Source: Pseudomonadota bacterium (lineage in GTDB: Bacteria > Pseudomonadota > Alphaproteobacteria > Rhizobiales > Beijerinckiaceae). Taken from it: a stretch of DNA of 16,291 nt. Under the pieces are notes generated by a model that ran no database searches, was not told where the DNA came from, and saw only the letters and a list, made by a program, of their open reading frames with translations. The stretch lies in the NCBI GenBank assembly GCA_023386115.1, contig JAEWKL010000907.1, positions 1 through 16,291 on the forward strand. The letters run 5' to 3'. Positions 5,759 to 13,031 of the stretch are shown here, piece after piece (position 1 is the first letter of the stretch; every line of letters begins with the position of its first letter). The translations under genes were made by a program, and so were the position numbers.

Positions 5759-7093
5759 ATGCGGCGCCACGGCCCCATCGTCCTCGCGACTCTTCTCGCC
5801 CTCGTGGCGACGGCCCTGCTCGCCTATCAGTGGCTCGGGCAGCCGACGACCCTGCGCGTCGCGGTCGGCCCGTCGGGAAGCGAGGATGCGCGCCTCGTCG
5901 CGGCGGTGGCGCAGTCGCTGGCCCGCACCCACGAGGACGTGCGCCTGCGGCCCGTCGCGACGGGGGGCGTCGCCGAGAGCGCGGGCCTGGCCGAGCGGGG
6001 CAAGGCCGACCTCGCGGTCGTGCGCTCCGATGTCGGCATCCCGGCGAACACCCAGACGGTGGCGATCCTGCATCGCAACGCCGTGCTGCTGCTGACGACC
6101 GATCCGTCGCTCGCCGCCGTGCCCGACCTGCGCGGGCGCCGGGTCGGGATCGTGCGCAACCCGTCCGGCAACACCCGGCTGCTCGCCACCATCCTGGAGC
6201 ATTACGACATCCCGGCCGACGCCGTCTCGCTGGAGCCGATCGGCGACGGGCACGAGGCCGGCGAGGCCTTGCGCGAGCATCGGGTCGACGCCGTGATGGT
6301 GGTGAGCCCGCTCACCGGGCGCACCGCCGGCGACGTGGTGGCGAGCATCGCCAAGGCGGGCGGCACCCCGAACTTCATCCCGATCGGCGAGGCGGCGGTG
6401 CTGGCCCGGCGCTGGCCGGCCCTGGAGAGCGTCGAGATCGCCCGCGGCACCTTCGGCGGCACGCCGCCGCGCCCGGCCGAGACCGTCACCACGATCGGGG
6501 TCAGCCATCGGCTGGTGGCCCAGGCGCACCTGTCCGATTCCGTGGTCTCCGAGCTGACCCGCCTGCTCTTCGTCAACCGGCCGGGCCTCGCCGTCGAGGT
6601 GCCGCTCGCCAACCAGATCGAGGCGCCCGACACCTCGAAGAGCGCGTCGCTTCCGGTCCATCCCGGGGCGCAGGCCTATTACGAGGGCGAGGTCGAGAGC
6701 TTCTTCGAGCGCTACGGCGACTGGTTCTACCTGATGGTGATGTGCGTCTCGATCTTAGGGTCCGCCGCCGCCACCCTGGTGTCGCGGGCGGCCAACCGCT
6801 CGCGGGCCCGGGACATGGCGCTCTTGCGCCAGCTCCTCGCCATCGTGCGGGCGAGCCGCGACGTCGAGGACGTGCTGGAGCTCGCCGACCTCGAACGGCA
6901 GGCCGACGAGATCCTGGCCGCGGCGCTCGCCCGGGCCGGGACCGGCGCCATCGACAATGCCGGGGTGGCGGCCTTCACCCTCGGCCTCGACCAGGCGAGG
7001 CGGGCCATCGCGGAGCGCCGCGCGGTGCTGCTGGAGCGCCAGACGCACGACCACGACCGTGGACCGGACCCGCTCTCCGCCGCGGCGGAGTGA
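5759..7093 (+). CDS. TAXI-type TRAP solute-binding protein with C-terminal membrane anchor and cytosolic domain
   Basis: Encodes 444 residues. Residues 7-24 are an N-terminal membrane segment or uncleaved signal. Residues about 30-310 form a TAXI-family binding domain: LRVAVGPSGSEDARL, the GKADLAVVRSDVGIP stretch, and LRGRRVGIVRNPSGNTRLLA are typical. Family members normally bind glutamate-like or other organic acids for a TRAP transporter. Here a second membrane segment (about 322-343, WFYLMVMCVSILGSAAATLV) follows, then about 100 helical, charged residues that would be cytosolic. No TRAP permease gene is nearby. Long TAXI proteins with this tail occur in alphaproteobacteria to my recollection, so the layout is probably ancestral, not a recent fusion. 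It may sense a ligand and signal across the membrane rather than transport; this is inference. The start lacks a clear ribosome binding site. Confidence 0.88.
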   Translation: MRRHGPIVLATLLALVATALLAYQWLGQPTTLRVAVGPSGSEDARLVAAVAQSLARTHEDVRLRPVATGGVAESAGLAERGKADLAVVRSDVGIPANTQTVAILHRNAVLLLTTDPSLAAVPDLRGRRVGIVRNPSGNTRLLATILEHYDIPADAVSLEPIGDGHEAGEALREHRVDAVMVVSPLTGRTAGDVVASIAKAGGTPNFIPIGEAAVLARRWPALESVEIARGTFGGTPPRPAETVTTIGVSHRLVAQAHLSDSVVSELTRLLFVNRPGLAVEVPLANQIEAPDTSKSASLPVHPGAQAYYEGEVESFFERYGDWFYLMVMCVSILGSAAATLVSRAANRSRARDMALLRQLLAIVRASRDVEDVLELADLERQADEILAAALARAGTGAIDNAGVAAFTLGLDQARRAIAERRAVLLERQTHDHDRGPDPLSAAAE

Positions 7094-7116
7094 CGCTCCT
7101 TGAGACGAGCGCCCCC

Positions 7117-7143
7117 TTGCGGAGAGGCGCCACACCTTATATT
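7117..7143 (+). promoter_or_regulatory. Possible typA promoter
   Basis: TTGCGG (7117-7122) and TATATT (7138-7143) are spaced 15 bases apart, 91 bases before ATG 7234. The stretch CTTATATTGC is unusually AT-rich for this gap. Hexamers and spacing are imperfect, so this is a tentative call. Confidence 0.35.
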
Positions 7144-7233
7144 GCGACGCAACAGTTCTTCCCCGGCTCGATGCGTCCGGCTGCCATCCTGGCGGCCCGC
7201 GGCGTGCCGGGCTTTGTTTGCTTCGGATATCCC

Positions 7234-9060
7234 ATGAAGCTGCGCAATATCGCCATCATCGCCCACGTCGACCATGGCAAGACGACCCTGGTCGACAAGC
7301 TGCTCCAGCAATCCGGCTCGTTCCGCGAGAACCAGCGGGTCGAGGAGCGCGCGATGGACTCGAACGACCTCGAGAAGGAGCGTGGCATCACCATCCTGGC
7401 CAAGGCCACCTCGGTGGTCTGGAAGGACACCCGGATCAACATCGTCGACACCCCCGGCCACGCCGATTTCGGCGGCGAGGTCGAGCGCATCCTGTCGATG
7501 GTCGACGGCGTGATCGTGCTGGTCGACGCCGCCGAAGGCCCGATGCCGCAGACCAAGTTCGTGGTCTCGAAGGCGCTCAAGATCGGCCTGCGGCCGATCG
7601 TGGCGGTCAACAAGGTCGACCGTCCCGACGCCCGCATCACCGAGGTGGTGAACGAGGTATTCGACCTGTTCGCGGCGCTCGACGCCACCGACGAGCAGCT
7701 CGACTTCCCGATCCTTTACGGGTCGGGCCGCAACGGCTGGATGGCAACCACGCCGGAAGGCTCGCAGGAGGATGGCCTCGCCCCCCTCTTCGACCTGGTG
7801 CTCGAGCACGTGCCGCCGGCCAAGACCGAGGACGGCCCGTTCCGGATGCTCGGCACCCTGCTCGAGGCGAACCCCTTCCTCGGCCGCATCATCACCGGCC
7901 GCATCGCCTCGGGCACGGTGAAGCCGAACCAGCAGATCAAGGTCCTCGACCGTGAGGGCAAGGTCGTGGAGACCGGCCGCGTCTCGAAGATCCTGGCCTT
8001 CCGCGGCCTGGAGCGCCAGCCGATCGAGGTCGGCGAGGCGGGCGACATCGTGTCGATCGCCGGTCTCGTAAAGGGCACCGTCGCCGACACCTTCTGCGAC
8101 CCGCAGGTCGAGACTCCGATCCAGGCCCAGCCGATCGACCCGCCGACCGTGACGATGTCGTTCATCGTGAACGACTCGCCTCTCGCCGGCACCGAGGGCG
8201 ACAAGGTCACGAGCCGCATGATCCGCGACCGCCTGTTCAAGGAGGCCGAGGGCAACGTCACGCTCAAGATCGAGGAAGCCGCCGACAAGGATTCGTTCTA
8301 CGTCTCGGGCCGCGGTGAATTGCAGCTCGCGATCCTGATCGAGACCATGCGCCGCGAGGGCTTCGAGATCGCGGTGTCGCGCCCCCGCGTCGTGTTCGAG
8401 AAGGACGAGGCCGGCGAGACGCTGGAGCCGGTCGAGGAGGTCGTGATCGACGTCGACGAGGAGTATTCCGGCGTCGTCGTGCAGAAGATGTCGGAGCGCA
8501 AGGCCGACATGATCGAGATGCGTCCGTCGGGCGGCAACCGACTGCGCCTGGTCTTCCACGCTCCGACCCGCGGCCTGATCGGCTACCAGGGCGAGCTGAT
8601 GACCGACACCCGCGGCACCGCGATCATGAACCGGCTGTTCAAGGCCTACGAGCCCTACAAGGGCGAGATCGCCGGCCGCCGCAACGGCGTGCTGATGTCG
8701 AACGACCAGGGCGAGGCGGTGGCCTACGCGCTGTGGAACCTCGAGGATCGCGGCCCGATGATGATCGAGCCGGGCTGGAAGGTCTACCAGGGCATGATCA
8801 TCGGCGAGCACAACCGCGAGAACGACCTCGAGGTCAACGTGCTCAAGGGCAAGAAGCTCACCAACATCCGCACCACCTCGAAGGACGAGGCGGTGCGCCT
8901 GACCCCGCCGATCCGCATGACCCTCGAGCGCTCGCTCGCCTGGATCCAGGACGACGAGCTGGTCGAGGTGACCCCGAAGTCGATCCGCCTGCGCAAGGCC
9001 GTGCTCGACCCGAACGACCGCAAGCGGGCGGAGCGGGCCAAGGAAGCACTGAGCGCCTGA
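7234..9060 (+). CDS. typA: Translational GTPase TypA/BipA
   Basis: Encodes 608 residues, the family's usual length. It is a ribosome-associated GTPase of the EF-G/LepA class, acting in ribosome assembly and stress or cold adaptation. The GTPase domain starts at once: AHVDHGKT (10-17, P-loop), the ERGITI switch I region, DTPGH (72-76) and NKVD (126-129). Beta-barrel and EF-G-like domains follow, including GRGELQLAILIETMRREGFE, then RGLIGYQGELMTDTRGTAIM, which is typical of TypA, and the family-specific C-terminal domain. Upstream in-frame ATG 7171 would add 21 residues, not seen in TypA proteins I know, so 7234 is preferred although its ribosome binding site is weak. A 140-base gap after the TAXI gene suggests its own promoter. 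A terminator follows at 9111. Confidence 0.97.
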   Translation: MKLRNIAIIAHVDHGKTTLVDKLLQQSGSFRENQRVEERAMDSNDLEKERGITILAKATSVVWKDTRINIVDTPGHADFGGEVERILSMVDGVIVLVDAAEGPMPQTKFVVSKALKIGLRPIVAVNKVDRPDARITEVVNEVFDLFAALDATDEQLDFPILYGSGRNGWMATTPEGSQEDGLAPLFDLVLEHVPPAKTEDGPFRMLGTLLEANPFLGRIITGRIASGTVKPNQQIKVLDREGKVVETGRVSKILAFRGLERQPIEVGEAGDIVSIAGLVKGTVADTFCDPQVETPIQAQPIDPPTVTMSFIVNDSPLAGTEGDKVTSRMIRDRLFKEAEGNVTLKIEEAADKDSFYVSGRGELQLAILIETMRREGFEIAVSRPRVVFEKDEAGETLEPVEEVVIDVDEEYSGVVVQKMSERKADMIEMRPSGGNRLRLVFHAPTRGLIGYQGELMTDTRGTAIMNRLFKAYEPYKGEIAGRRNGVLMSNDQGEAVAYALWNLEDRGPMMIEPGWKVYQGMIIGEHNRENDLEVNVLKGKKLTNIRTTSKDEAVRLTPPIRMTLERSLAWIQDDELVEVTPKSIRLRKAVLDPNDRKRAERAKEALSA

Positions 9061-9071
9061 TCGGCTCCATA

Positions 9072-9100
9072 ACAATCTGAGATGTGACAATCTGAGATGT
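9072..9100. repeat. Tandem 14-base repeat with dyad symmetry
   Basis: ACAATCTGAGATGT occurs at 9072-9085 and again at 9087-9100, one base apart (15-base period). Each unit is a near-palindrome around TCTGAGA. It sits between the typA stop and its terminator. It may be a protein-binding site or a slippage duplication. Confidence 0.7.
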
Positions 9101-9110
9101 TCGTCCCTCG

Positions 9111-9135
9111 CCCCGCCCCGGGCGGGGGATTTTTT
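9111..9135 (+). terminator. Intrinsic terminator of typA
   Basis: CCCCGC (9111-9116) pairs with GCGGGG (9122-9127) around a five-base loop, and GA plus six T residues (9130-9135) follow. Stem, spacing and T run fit a Rho-independent terminator 50 bases after the typA stop. Confidence 0.8.
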
Positions 9136-9220
9136 ATGGGGCGGTGGACGGGCCGCTTGCTCAAGTGGATTCCCGGGTCGTCGTCCCGTATCCGGGAGGA
9201 CGGATCCGGGACCGGATGAG

Positions 9221-9280
9221 GCGCGGGGTCCCCCCTCCCGAGTGGGAGAGGGGCCGGGGGATCGAAGATCCCGCGTGAGG
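9221..9280 (-). repeat. Intergenic palindromic repeat, copy 1
   Basis: Read on the minus strand, this copy runs CCTCACGCGG, GATCTTCGATC, then CCCCTCTCCCAC and an imperfect complement, ending in CCCCGCGC. It matches the second copy at 9358 in inverted orientation, with scattered mismatches and short indels. The inner arms 9230-9239 and 9244-9253 pair with one mismatch around GAGT. Confidence 0.65.
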
Positions 9281-9330
9281 GGGGCGCGCTTCAGTGCAAA
9301 GCTGGGAGCGTCGTGCTGGCAGCGGGGCAG

Positions 9331-9347
9331 TCTGAGTTCGACTCAGA
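9331..9347. repeat. 17-base palindrome
   Basis: TCTGAGT (9331-9337) and ACTCAGA (9341-9347) form perfect seven-base arms around TCG, in the spacer between the two larger repeat copies. It could be an operator or chance. Confidence 0.4.
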
Positions 9348-9357
9348 ACCGTCGCAC

Positions 9358-9416
9358 CCTCGCGCGATCTACGATCGCCCCTACCCCTCTCCCACACGGG
9401 AGAGGGGATTCCGCGC
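9358..9416 (+). repeat. Intergenic palindromic repeat, copy 2
   Basis: This is the inverted partner of the copy at 9221-9280. It contains a perfect hairpin, CCCCTCTCCC (9384-9393) and GGGAGAGGGG (9398-9407) around ACAC, and shared flanks CCTCGCGCG, CGATC and CCGCGC. Similar CTCTCCC palindromes are, as I recall, dispersed between genes in Methylobacterium genomes. Confidence 0.65.
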
Positions 9417-9454
9417 TGTGTCCTGCCTCGGACGCATCCCCGGACAACGCCGGC

Positions 9455-9460
9455 AGGAGG
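9455..9460 (+). promoter_or_regulatory. Ribosome binding site that decides the GTG start of cls
   Basis: AGGAGG lies four bases before GTG 9465. It supports the GTG start, which also begins the conserved N-terminal membrane region; the GTG two bases earlier is out of frame. Confidence 0.75.
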
Positions 9461-9464
9461 CCGT

Positions 9465-10901
9465 GTGGAACACGAGATCTACCGCTGGCTCGGGATCCTG
9501 ACCTCGATCCGGGCCGACGTGCTGGCGCCGATCGGCCTCGCCATCGCGGTCGTCGTCACGGTGCACGCGCTGATGAACAAGCGCGAGGTGAGCGCGGCGA
9601 TCGGCTGGATCGGCCTCGCCTGGCTCTCGCCGCTGCTCGGCAGCCTGCTCTACGTGATGTTCGGCATCAACCGGGTGAGCCGGCGCGCCCGCCGCCTGCC
9701 AGTGCTACCCGGTCCGCGGCCCGGCGCCCCCCCGCCGCCGGTGGCCGAGGTGCCCGAGGCGTTCCAGCCCCTGAAGCAGGCGGTGCAGCGGATCAGCGGC
9801 CTGCCGCTGGTGGCCGGCAACCGCATCCGGCGCTATCGCCACGGCGATGAAGCGTACCCGGCGATGCTGGCGGCGATCGGCGAGGCGCGGACGAGCGTGG
9901 CGCTCTCGAGCTACATCATGCGCGACGACGACAGCGGCCGGGCTTTCGCCGACGCGCTCGCCGTCGCCAAGGCGCGGGGCGTCGCGGTCTGCGTGCTGAT
10001 CGACGGGATCGGCAGCGGCTACTTCTTCCCGGCGATGTACCGGCGGCTGCGGCGCTTGAGAATCCCGGCCGGCCTGTTCATGCACTCGGCGCTGCCCTGG
10101 CGGATGCCGTTCCTGAACCTGCGCACCCACAAGAAGCTTCTTCTGGTCGACGGCCGGGTCGGCTTCGTCGGCGGGGTCAACATCGCCGACGAGAACGTCA
10201 TGGCGAAGGATCCGCCGGAGCCGGTGCGCGACAGCCATTTCCGCATCGACGGCCCGGTGGTCGGCCAGCTCGCCCAGGCGTTCTGGCGCGACTGGGCCTT
10301 CGTCAAGGGCGAGGATCTGGAGGGGCCGGCCTGGTTCCCGGAGATCCCGCCGGCGGGCGCATCGCTCGCTCGGGTCGTCACGTCAGGGCCCGACGCCGAT
10401 ATCGAGAAGATCGAGTTCGTGGTGCTGGAGGCGGTCGCGTCCGCTCGGCGCTCGGTGCGCCTCGCCACGCCGTACTTCCTGCCGAGCGAGATGCTGCTGA
10501 CGGCCTTGAGCCTCGCGGCGATGCGCGGCGTCACCGTCGACGTCATCATCCCGCAGGCGAGCAACCACCGGGTGGTCGACTGGGCGACGCGGGCCCATGT
10601 CGGCCCGCTCCTGGAAGCCGGCGTGCGGATCTGGCTCGACCGGCCGCCCTTCGACCATTCCAAGCTGATGGTGGTCGACGATGCCTGGTGCTTCGTCGGG
10701 AGCGCGAACTGGGACAGCCGCAGCTTCCGGCTCAACTTCGAGCTCAATGTCGAGGTCTACGACACCGACTTCGCGGCCGACCTCGACGGACTGATGCGGG
10801 CCAAGATGGAGCAGCGCCTGACGATCGCGGATCTCAACTCTCGCGGAATGGCCGTGCGCCTGCGCGACGCCGGCGTGCGATTGCTGCTGCCATATCTTTG
10901 A
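9465..10901 (+). CDS. cls: Cardiolipin synthase, two HKD motifs
   Basis: Encodes 478 residues, normal for bacterial ClsA-type enzymes of the phospholipase D superfamily. It joins phospholipids to make cardiolipin at the inner membrane. Two N-terminal membrane segments (about residues 18-36 and 44-66) are followed by two catalytic domains. The first HKD motif is HKKLLLVD (His222, Lys224, Asp229) before GRVGFVGGVNI; the second is HSKLMVVD (His398, Lys400, Asp405) before GSANWDSRSFRLNFE. All catalytic residues are present. The GTG start is set by AGGAGG. Its last 68 bases overlap, on the opposite strand, the end of an endonuclease/exonuclease/phosphatase-family gene. The preceding 400-base repeat-rich gap suggests separate transcription from typA. 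Confidence 0.93.
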   Translation: MEHEIYRWLGILTSIRADVLAPIGLAIAVVVTVHALMNKREVSAAIGWIGLAWLSPLLGSLLYVMFGINRVSRRARRLPVLPGPRPGAPPPPVAEVPEAFQPLKQAVQRISGLPLVAGNRIRRYRHGDEAYPAMLAAIGEARTSVALSSYIMRDDDSGRAFADALAVAKARGVAVCVLIDGIGSGYFFPAMYRRLRRLRIPAGLFMHSALPWRMPFLNLRTHKKLLLVDGRVGFVGGVNIADENVMAKDPPEPVRDSHFRIDGPVVGQLAQAFWRDWAFVKGEDLEGPAWFPEIPPAGASLARVVTSGPDADIEKIEFVVLEAVASARRSVRLATPYFLPSEMLLTALSLAAMRGVTVDVIIPQASNHRVVDWATRAHVGPLLEAGVRIWLDRPPFDHSKLMVVDDAWCFVGSANWDSRSFRLNFELNVEVYDTDFAADLDGLMRAKMEQRLTIADLNSRGMAVRLRDAGVRLLLPYL

Positions 10902-11685
10902 GCGGCGCGCGCTGGCGGAAATCCTCGGCCCGGTCGCGAAACGCCTCGATCCGGTCGCGAAGCGCCTCTCGTCGGGGCTCGCGCTTGCCCTGCGGGTTAC
11001 CGGGCTCGAGATGGACCACGATCGGCCGGTGGTCGGAGGCGCCGCGGGGCAGCACCGCCTGGCCCCGGCAGGTCAGCCCGCGCACGAGGCACCGGTCGAG
11101 GCGCAGGGGCACGAGGTCGACCATGGCGTGAGTCGGGTGGCGCGGCCCGACATCGTGGAAGCCCGGCAGCAGGGCCGGCCCGACGATGTTGTAGTCGCCG
11201 AGCACCGCGGCACGCACCGGCAAGTGCTGGGCGATGCGGCGCAGCTGGCGCCGGTTCAGCACCTGGCCGTGCGACAGATGGACATTGGCGACCCCGAAGG
11301 TGCCGAGATCGAGGATCTGGCAGACCCGGTCGATCAGGGCGCCCGAAGGCAGGGCCACGACCTCGGGCGGACGCGGCCAGGGCGTCGGGCTCCACATGGC
11401 GAGGCCGTGGATGCGGCGCGGCAGCGGCGCCCAGGCATAGTGCCCGCCGACCCGAGCCTGCAGCTCGGTGATGTCGACGGTCGCCTCCTGCATCAGGAGC
11501 AGGTCCGGCTTCTCGTGCGCGATCAGCGCCTCGAGAGCATCGACGGTCGCGCCGGTCCGCCGCAGCAGGTTCCAGCTGATGATCTTGCGCGGACCGGGCC
11601 GATGCGGGGCATGGCCGGGCGTGGCCGGAGTCTCGGCGGGCAGGAGGCGTTGGGGGGGCAGCATGACACCGCGGGGGAAGCGCAT
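10834..11685 (-). CDS. Endonuclease/exonuclease/phosphatase-family hydrolase
   Basis: Encodes 283 residues, of which about 34-228 are an EEP (DNase I-like) domain. Visible motifs are ISWNL (Asn39), LLLMQEA (Glu67), NVHLSH (His136), LGDYN (Asp164, Asn166), LDRCLV and SDHRP (Asp218, His219). These supply the metal-binding and catalytic residues of a phosphodiesterase or phosphatase, so it is likely active. The substrate is unknown: DNA, a phospholipid head group or a small phosphoester are all possible. There is no signal peptide. The tail after residue 230 is strongly basic, rich in Arg, and overlaps the 3' end of cls antisense by 68 bases. Start 11685 lacks a clear ribosome binding site; Met8 (11664) is an alternative. 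EEP genes next to phospholipase D-family genes are common, so a membrane-lipid role is possible. Confidence 0.85.
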   Translation of the reverse strand: MRFPRGVMLPPQRLLPAETPATPGHAPHRPGPRKIISWNLLRRTGATVDALEALIAHEKPDLLLMQEATVDITELQARVGGHYAWAPLPRRIHGLAMWSPTPWPRPPEVVALPSGALIDRVCQILDLGTFGVANVHLSHGQVLNRRQLRRIAQHLPVRAAVLGDYNIVGPALLPGFHDVGPRHPTHAMVDLVPLRLDRCLVRGLTCRGQAVLPRGASDHRPIVVHLEPGNPQGKREPRREALRDRIEAFRDRAEDFRQRAPLKDMAAAIARRRRAGARPFRES

Positions 11686-12061
11686 GAATGAGCTGGCACG
11701 ATGATGTGAGAGGATTCGGCCGGCTCGGTGCGAAGCGACATACGCCGATTTGCGCGAACTGGAAATGGGCTGTCAGATCTCGCGTCTTGGCGACAATTGG
11801 AAGTATATTGAATGATAACATAAATATATATTTTGTGAAATTCAATTCATCGCTCAATAAAATGACCGTAATAGGCAATTTATTTGATTATTATTAAAAT
11901 AATGATCCTTCCAATAACTCATGAGTGCTATTTATTTTCAGTCTAAATGCTTATTATTTCCTGCTTTGCGAAGACATAAAACGGATCATGCCGTTGTATT
12001 ATAATCTTGAAAATATCCGTTGGTGCGCTATACTATCCTATCTCGCGCAGGTGTTTCAAAC
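11686..12061. other. AT-rich intergenic leader between the EEP and DUF2971 genes
   Basis: No gene is supported in these 376 bases. Composition turns sharply AT-rich at about 11790; 11821-11880 has only 15 G or C in 60. It holds a small inverted repeat (ATTATT, 11890-11895, with AATAAT, 11898-11903), a perfect palindrome ACTCATGAGT (11917-11926) and a consensus -10 box at 12000. A 69-codon frame at 11688-11897 crosses the composition change and looks accidental. A small RNA cannot be excluded. Confidence 0.6.
12000..12005 (+). promoter_or_regulatory. Consensus -10 box before the DUF2971 gene
   Basis: TATAAT lies 56 bases before ATG 12062. No good -35 is found at 16-18 bases upstream (TAAAAC at 17). 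In such AT-rich DNA a chance match is likely enough to keep confidence low. Confidence 0.35.
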
Positions 12062-12982
12062 ATGCTGATGGAATTTCTATTTGGTCCTCGTGGGCCAGAA
12101 ACTATCGCGGAGGCTATTGAGACAGAATCAAAGAAGTGCCGGTGGCCATCTACGATCTACAGATATTGTGAAATTACGGACCGCCTACTACAGTCTTTTC
12201 GAGACAAGCGCTTCTACTTTCCTAAATATGCGGATTTAAATGATCCTTGCGAAGGATATTACGACGTATGGTTTAAATGGGATGAGCAAGCGATCCGCGA
12301 CTTGTATCGCTCGATGCGGAGAAGACCGATCTACGATGGAACACAACGCATCGTAGAAAGCCACTATGGCAGCGCCGCGCGCGAAGCGCAGCGGATTTTC
12401 AGTAATTTATCTGAAGACGAACATGTAGAAATGATGTGGCATTTTTTCAAGAGCGTTGGCAATACTGAAAATGCTAGTTTTAAACGCAGTCAGAGAAACA
12501 TTGATTTAGAAAATATACGCATATTCTCCCTAACAATAAATTCGAGTTCCCCCTTGATGTGCTATAACTATGCTGGAAGGAATGAAGGTGTTTGCCTTGA
12601 ATTCCATACTAACGAACCTCCCTTCAACAAAATATCACCTATTATTTACAGAGATCGACCATTCATATGGAATCCTTTTGGTGGAGATCAAGAGCAGACT
12701 GTCGCTCGCATGTGCGTCAAGCATACGGATTGGGCCGCTGAGAAGGAATGGCGGGTTTGTGGGCATAAATCAGAATTACTGCATGGCATGTATCAACCTT
12801 TTGAAATGCATATCTTGAAATCGATAACCTTTTGCAGAGGCACTTCAGAGCAAAATAGAAAAGAACTCCTGAATATTTTGTCAAACGCCGGCTGGAAATG
12901 CGACATCGGGAAAACAGTATTTACGTTCGCCGAGGACGAAAATCGATCAAGCTATGATATCATTCGCCAAGGCTTCGTATGA
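12062..12982 (+). CDS. DUF2971-family protein
   Basis: Encodes 306 residues, typical for DUF2971 (about 250-330). Landmarks: IYRYCEITD (32-40), RFYFPKYADLNDPCEG (50-65), matching the family's YFS-x-x-x-x-FNDPFE region; PLMCYNYAGRNEGVCLEF (164-181), matching its LMWSHYA-x-x-H-x-G-x-C-x-EF region; and DWAAEKEWR (223-231), matching its W-x-x-E-x-EWR motif. Its biochemical function is not known; genes of this family often lie in defence or mobile islands, so a toxin or anti-phage role is possible. Notable changes are Cys and Asn where the family commonly has Trp and His in the central motif. The frame is open to 12020, but the first ATG is 12062, with CAGGTG nearby; ATG 12068 is also possible. 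It converges on murD, 49 bases away, and stands alone in AT-rich DNA. Confidence 0.85.
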   Translation: MLMEFLFGPRGPETIAEAIETESKKCRWPSTIYRYCEITDRLLQSFRDKRFYFPKYADLNDPCEGYYDVWFKWDEQAIRDLYRSMRRRPIYDGTQRIVESHYGSAAREAQRIFSNLSEDEHVEMMWHFFKSVGNTENASFKRSQRNIDLENIRIFSLTINSSSPLMCYNYAGRNEGVCLEFHTNEPPFNKISPIIYRDRPFIWNPFGGDQEQTVARMCVKHTDWAAEKEWRVCGHKSELLHGMYQPFEMHILKSITFCRGTSEQNRKELLNILSNAGWKCDIGKTVFTFAEDENRSSYDIIRQGFV

Positions 12983-13031
12983 GTGACACTCATGAAGCAT
13001 GGGAGCGAGAAGCGAAGCTCTTGCTGGTTGA

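Larger units (their letters stand above)
9061..9464. other. Repeat-rich intergenic region between typA and cls
   Basis: No gene is supported here over 404 bases. It holds the tandem dyad repeat, the typA terminator, two inverted copies of a roughly 60-base palindromic repeat, a 17-base palindrome, and the cls leader. Short frames through it show no family features. Confidence 0.7.
11790..12990. other. AT-rich island, probably acquired DNA
   Basis: The DNA here is far poorer in GC than its flanks (15 of 60 at 11821-11880, 18 of 60 at 12481-12540, 28 of 60 at 12241-12300) and uses codons such as ATA and TTA. GC-rich DNA resumes at once after 12990. It carries one gene, of the DUF2971 family. 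No integrase, transposase or tRNA is visible. ACTCATGA occurs at 11917-11924 and 12988-12995 as a possible but weak flanking direct repeat. Confidence 0.75.

Noticed and set aside
5650..9060. A much longer reading of typA beginning at 5650
   Set aside because: The part before 7171 is the TAXI gene in the wrong frame, rich in Arg and Pro; TypA proteins start at MKLRNIAIIAHVDHGK.
6727..9090. A 787-codon open frame on the minus strand across typA
   Set aside because: It is antisense to an intact, fully conserved TypA, contains no family motif, and arises from the high-GC codon pattern.
9331..9347. tRNA T-arm (TTCGA within a stem)
   Set aside because: No acceptor, D or anticodon stems can be arranged around it; it is a simple palindrome.
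11688..11897. A 69-codon plus-strand frame at the AT-rich boundary
   Set aside because: It crosses the composition change, has no ribosome binding site or family features, and overlaps the EEP promoter region.
11790..12990. Insertion sequence or integrated element
   Set aside because: No transposase or integrase, terminal inverted repeats or tRNA attachment site were seen; only composition suggests transfer.
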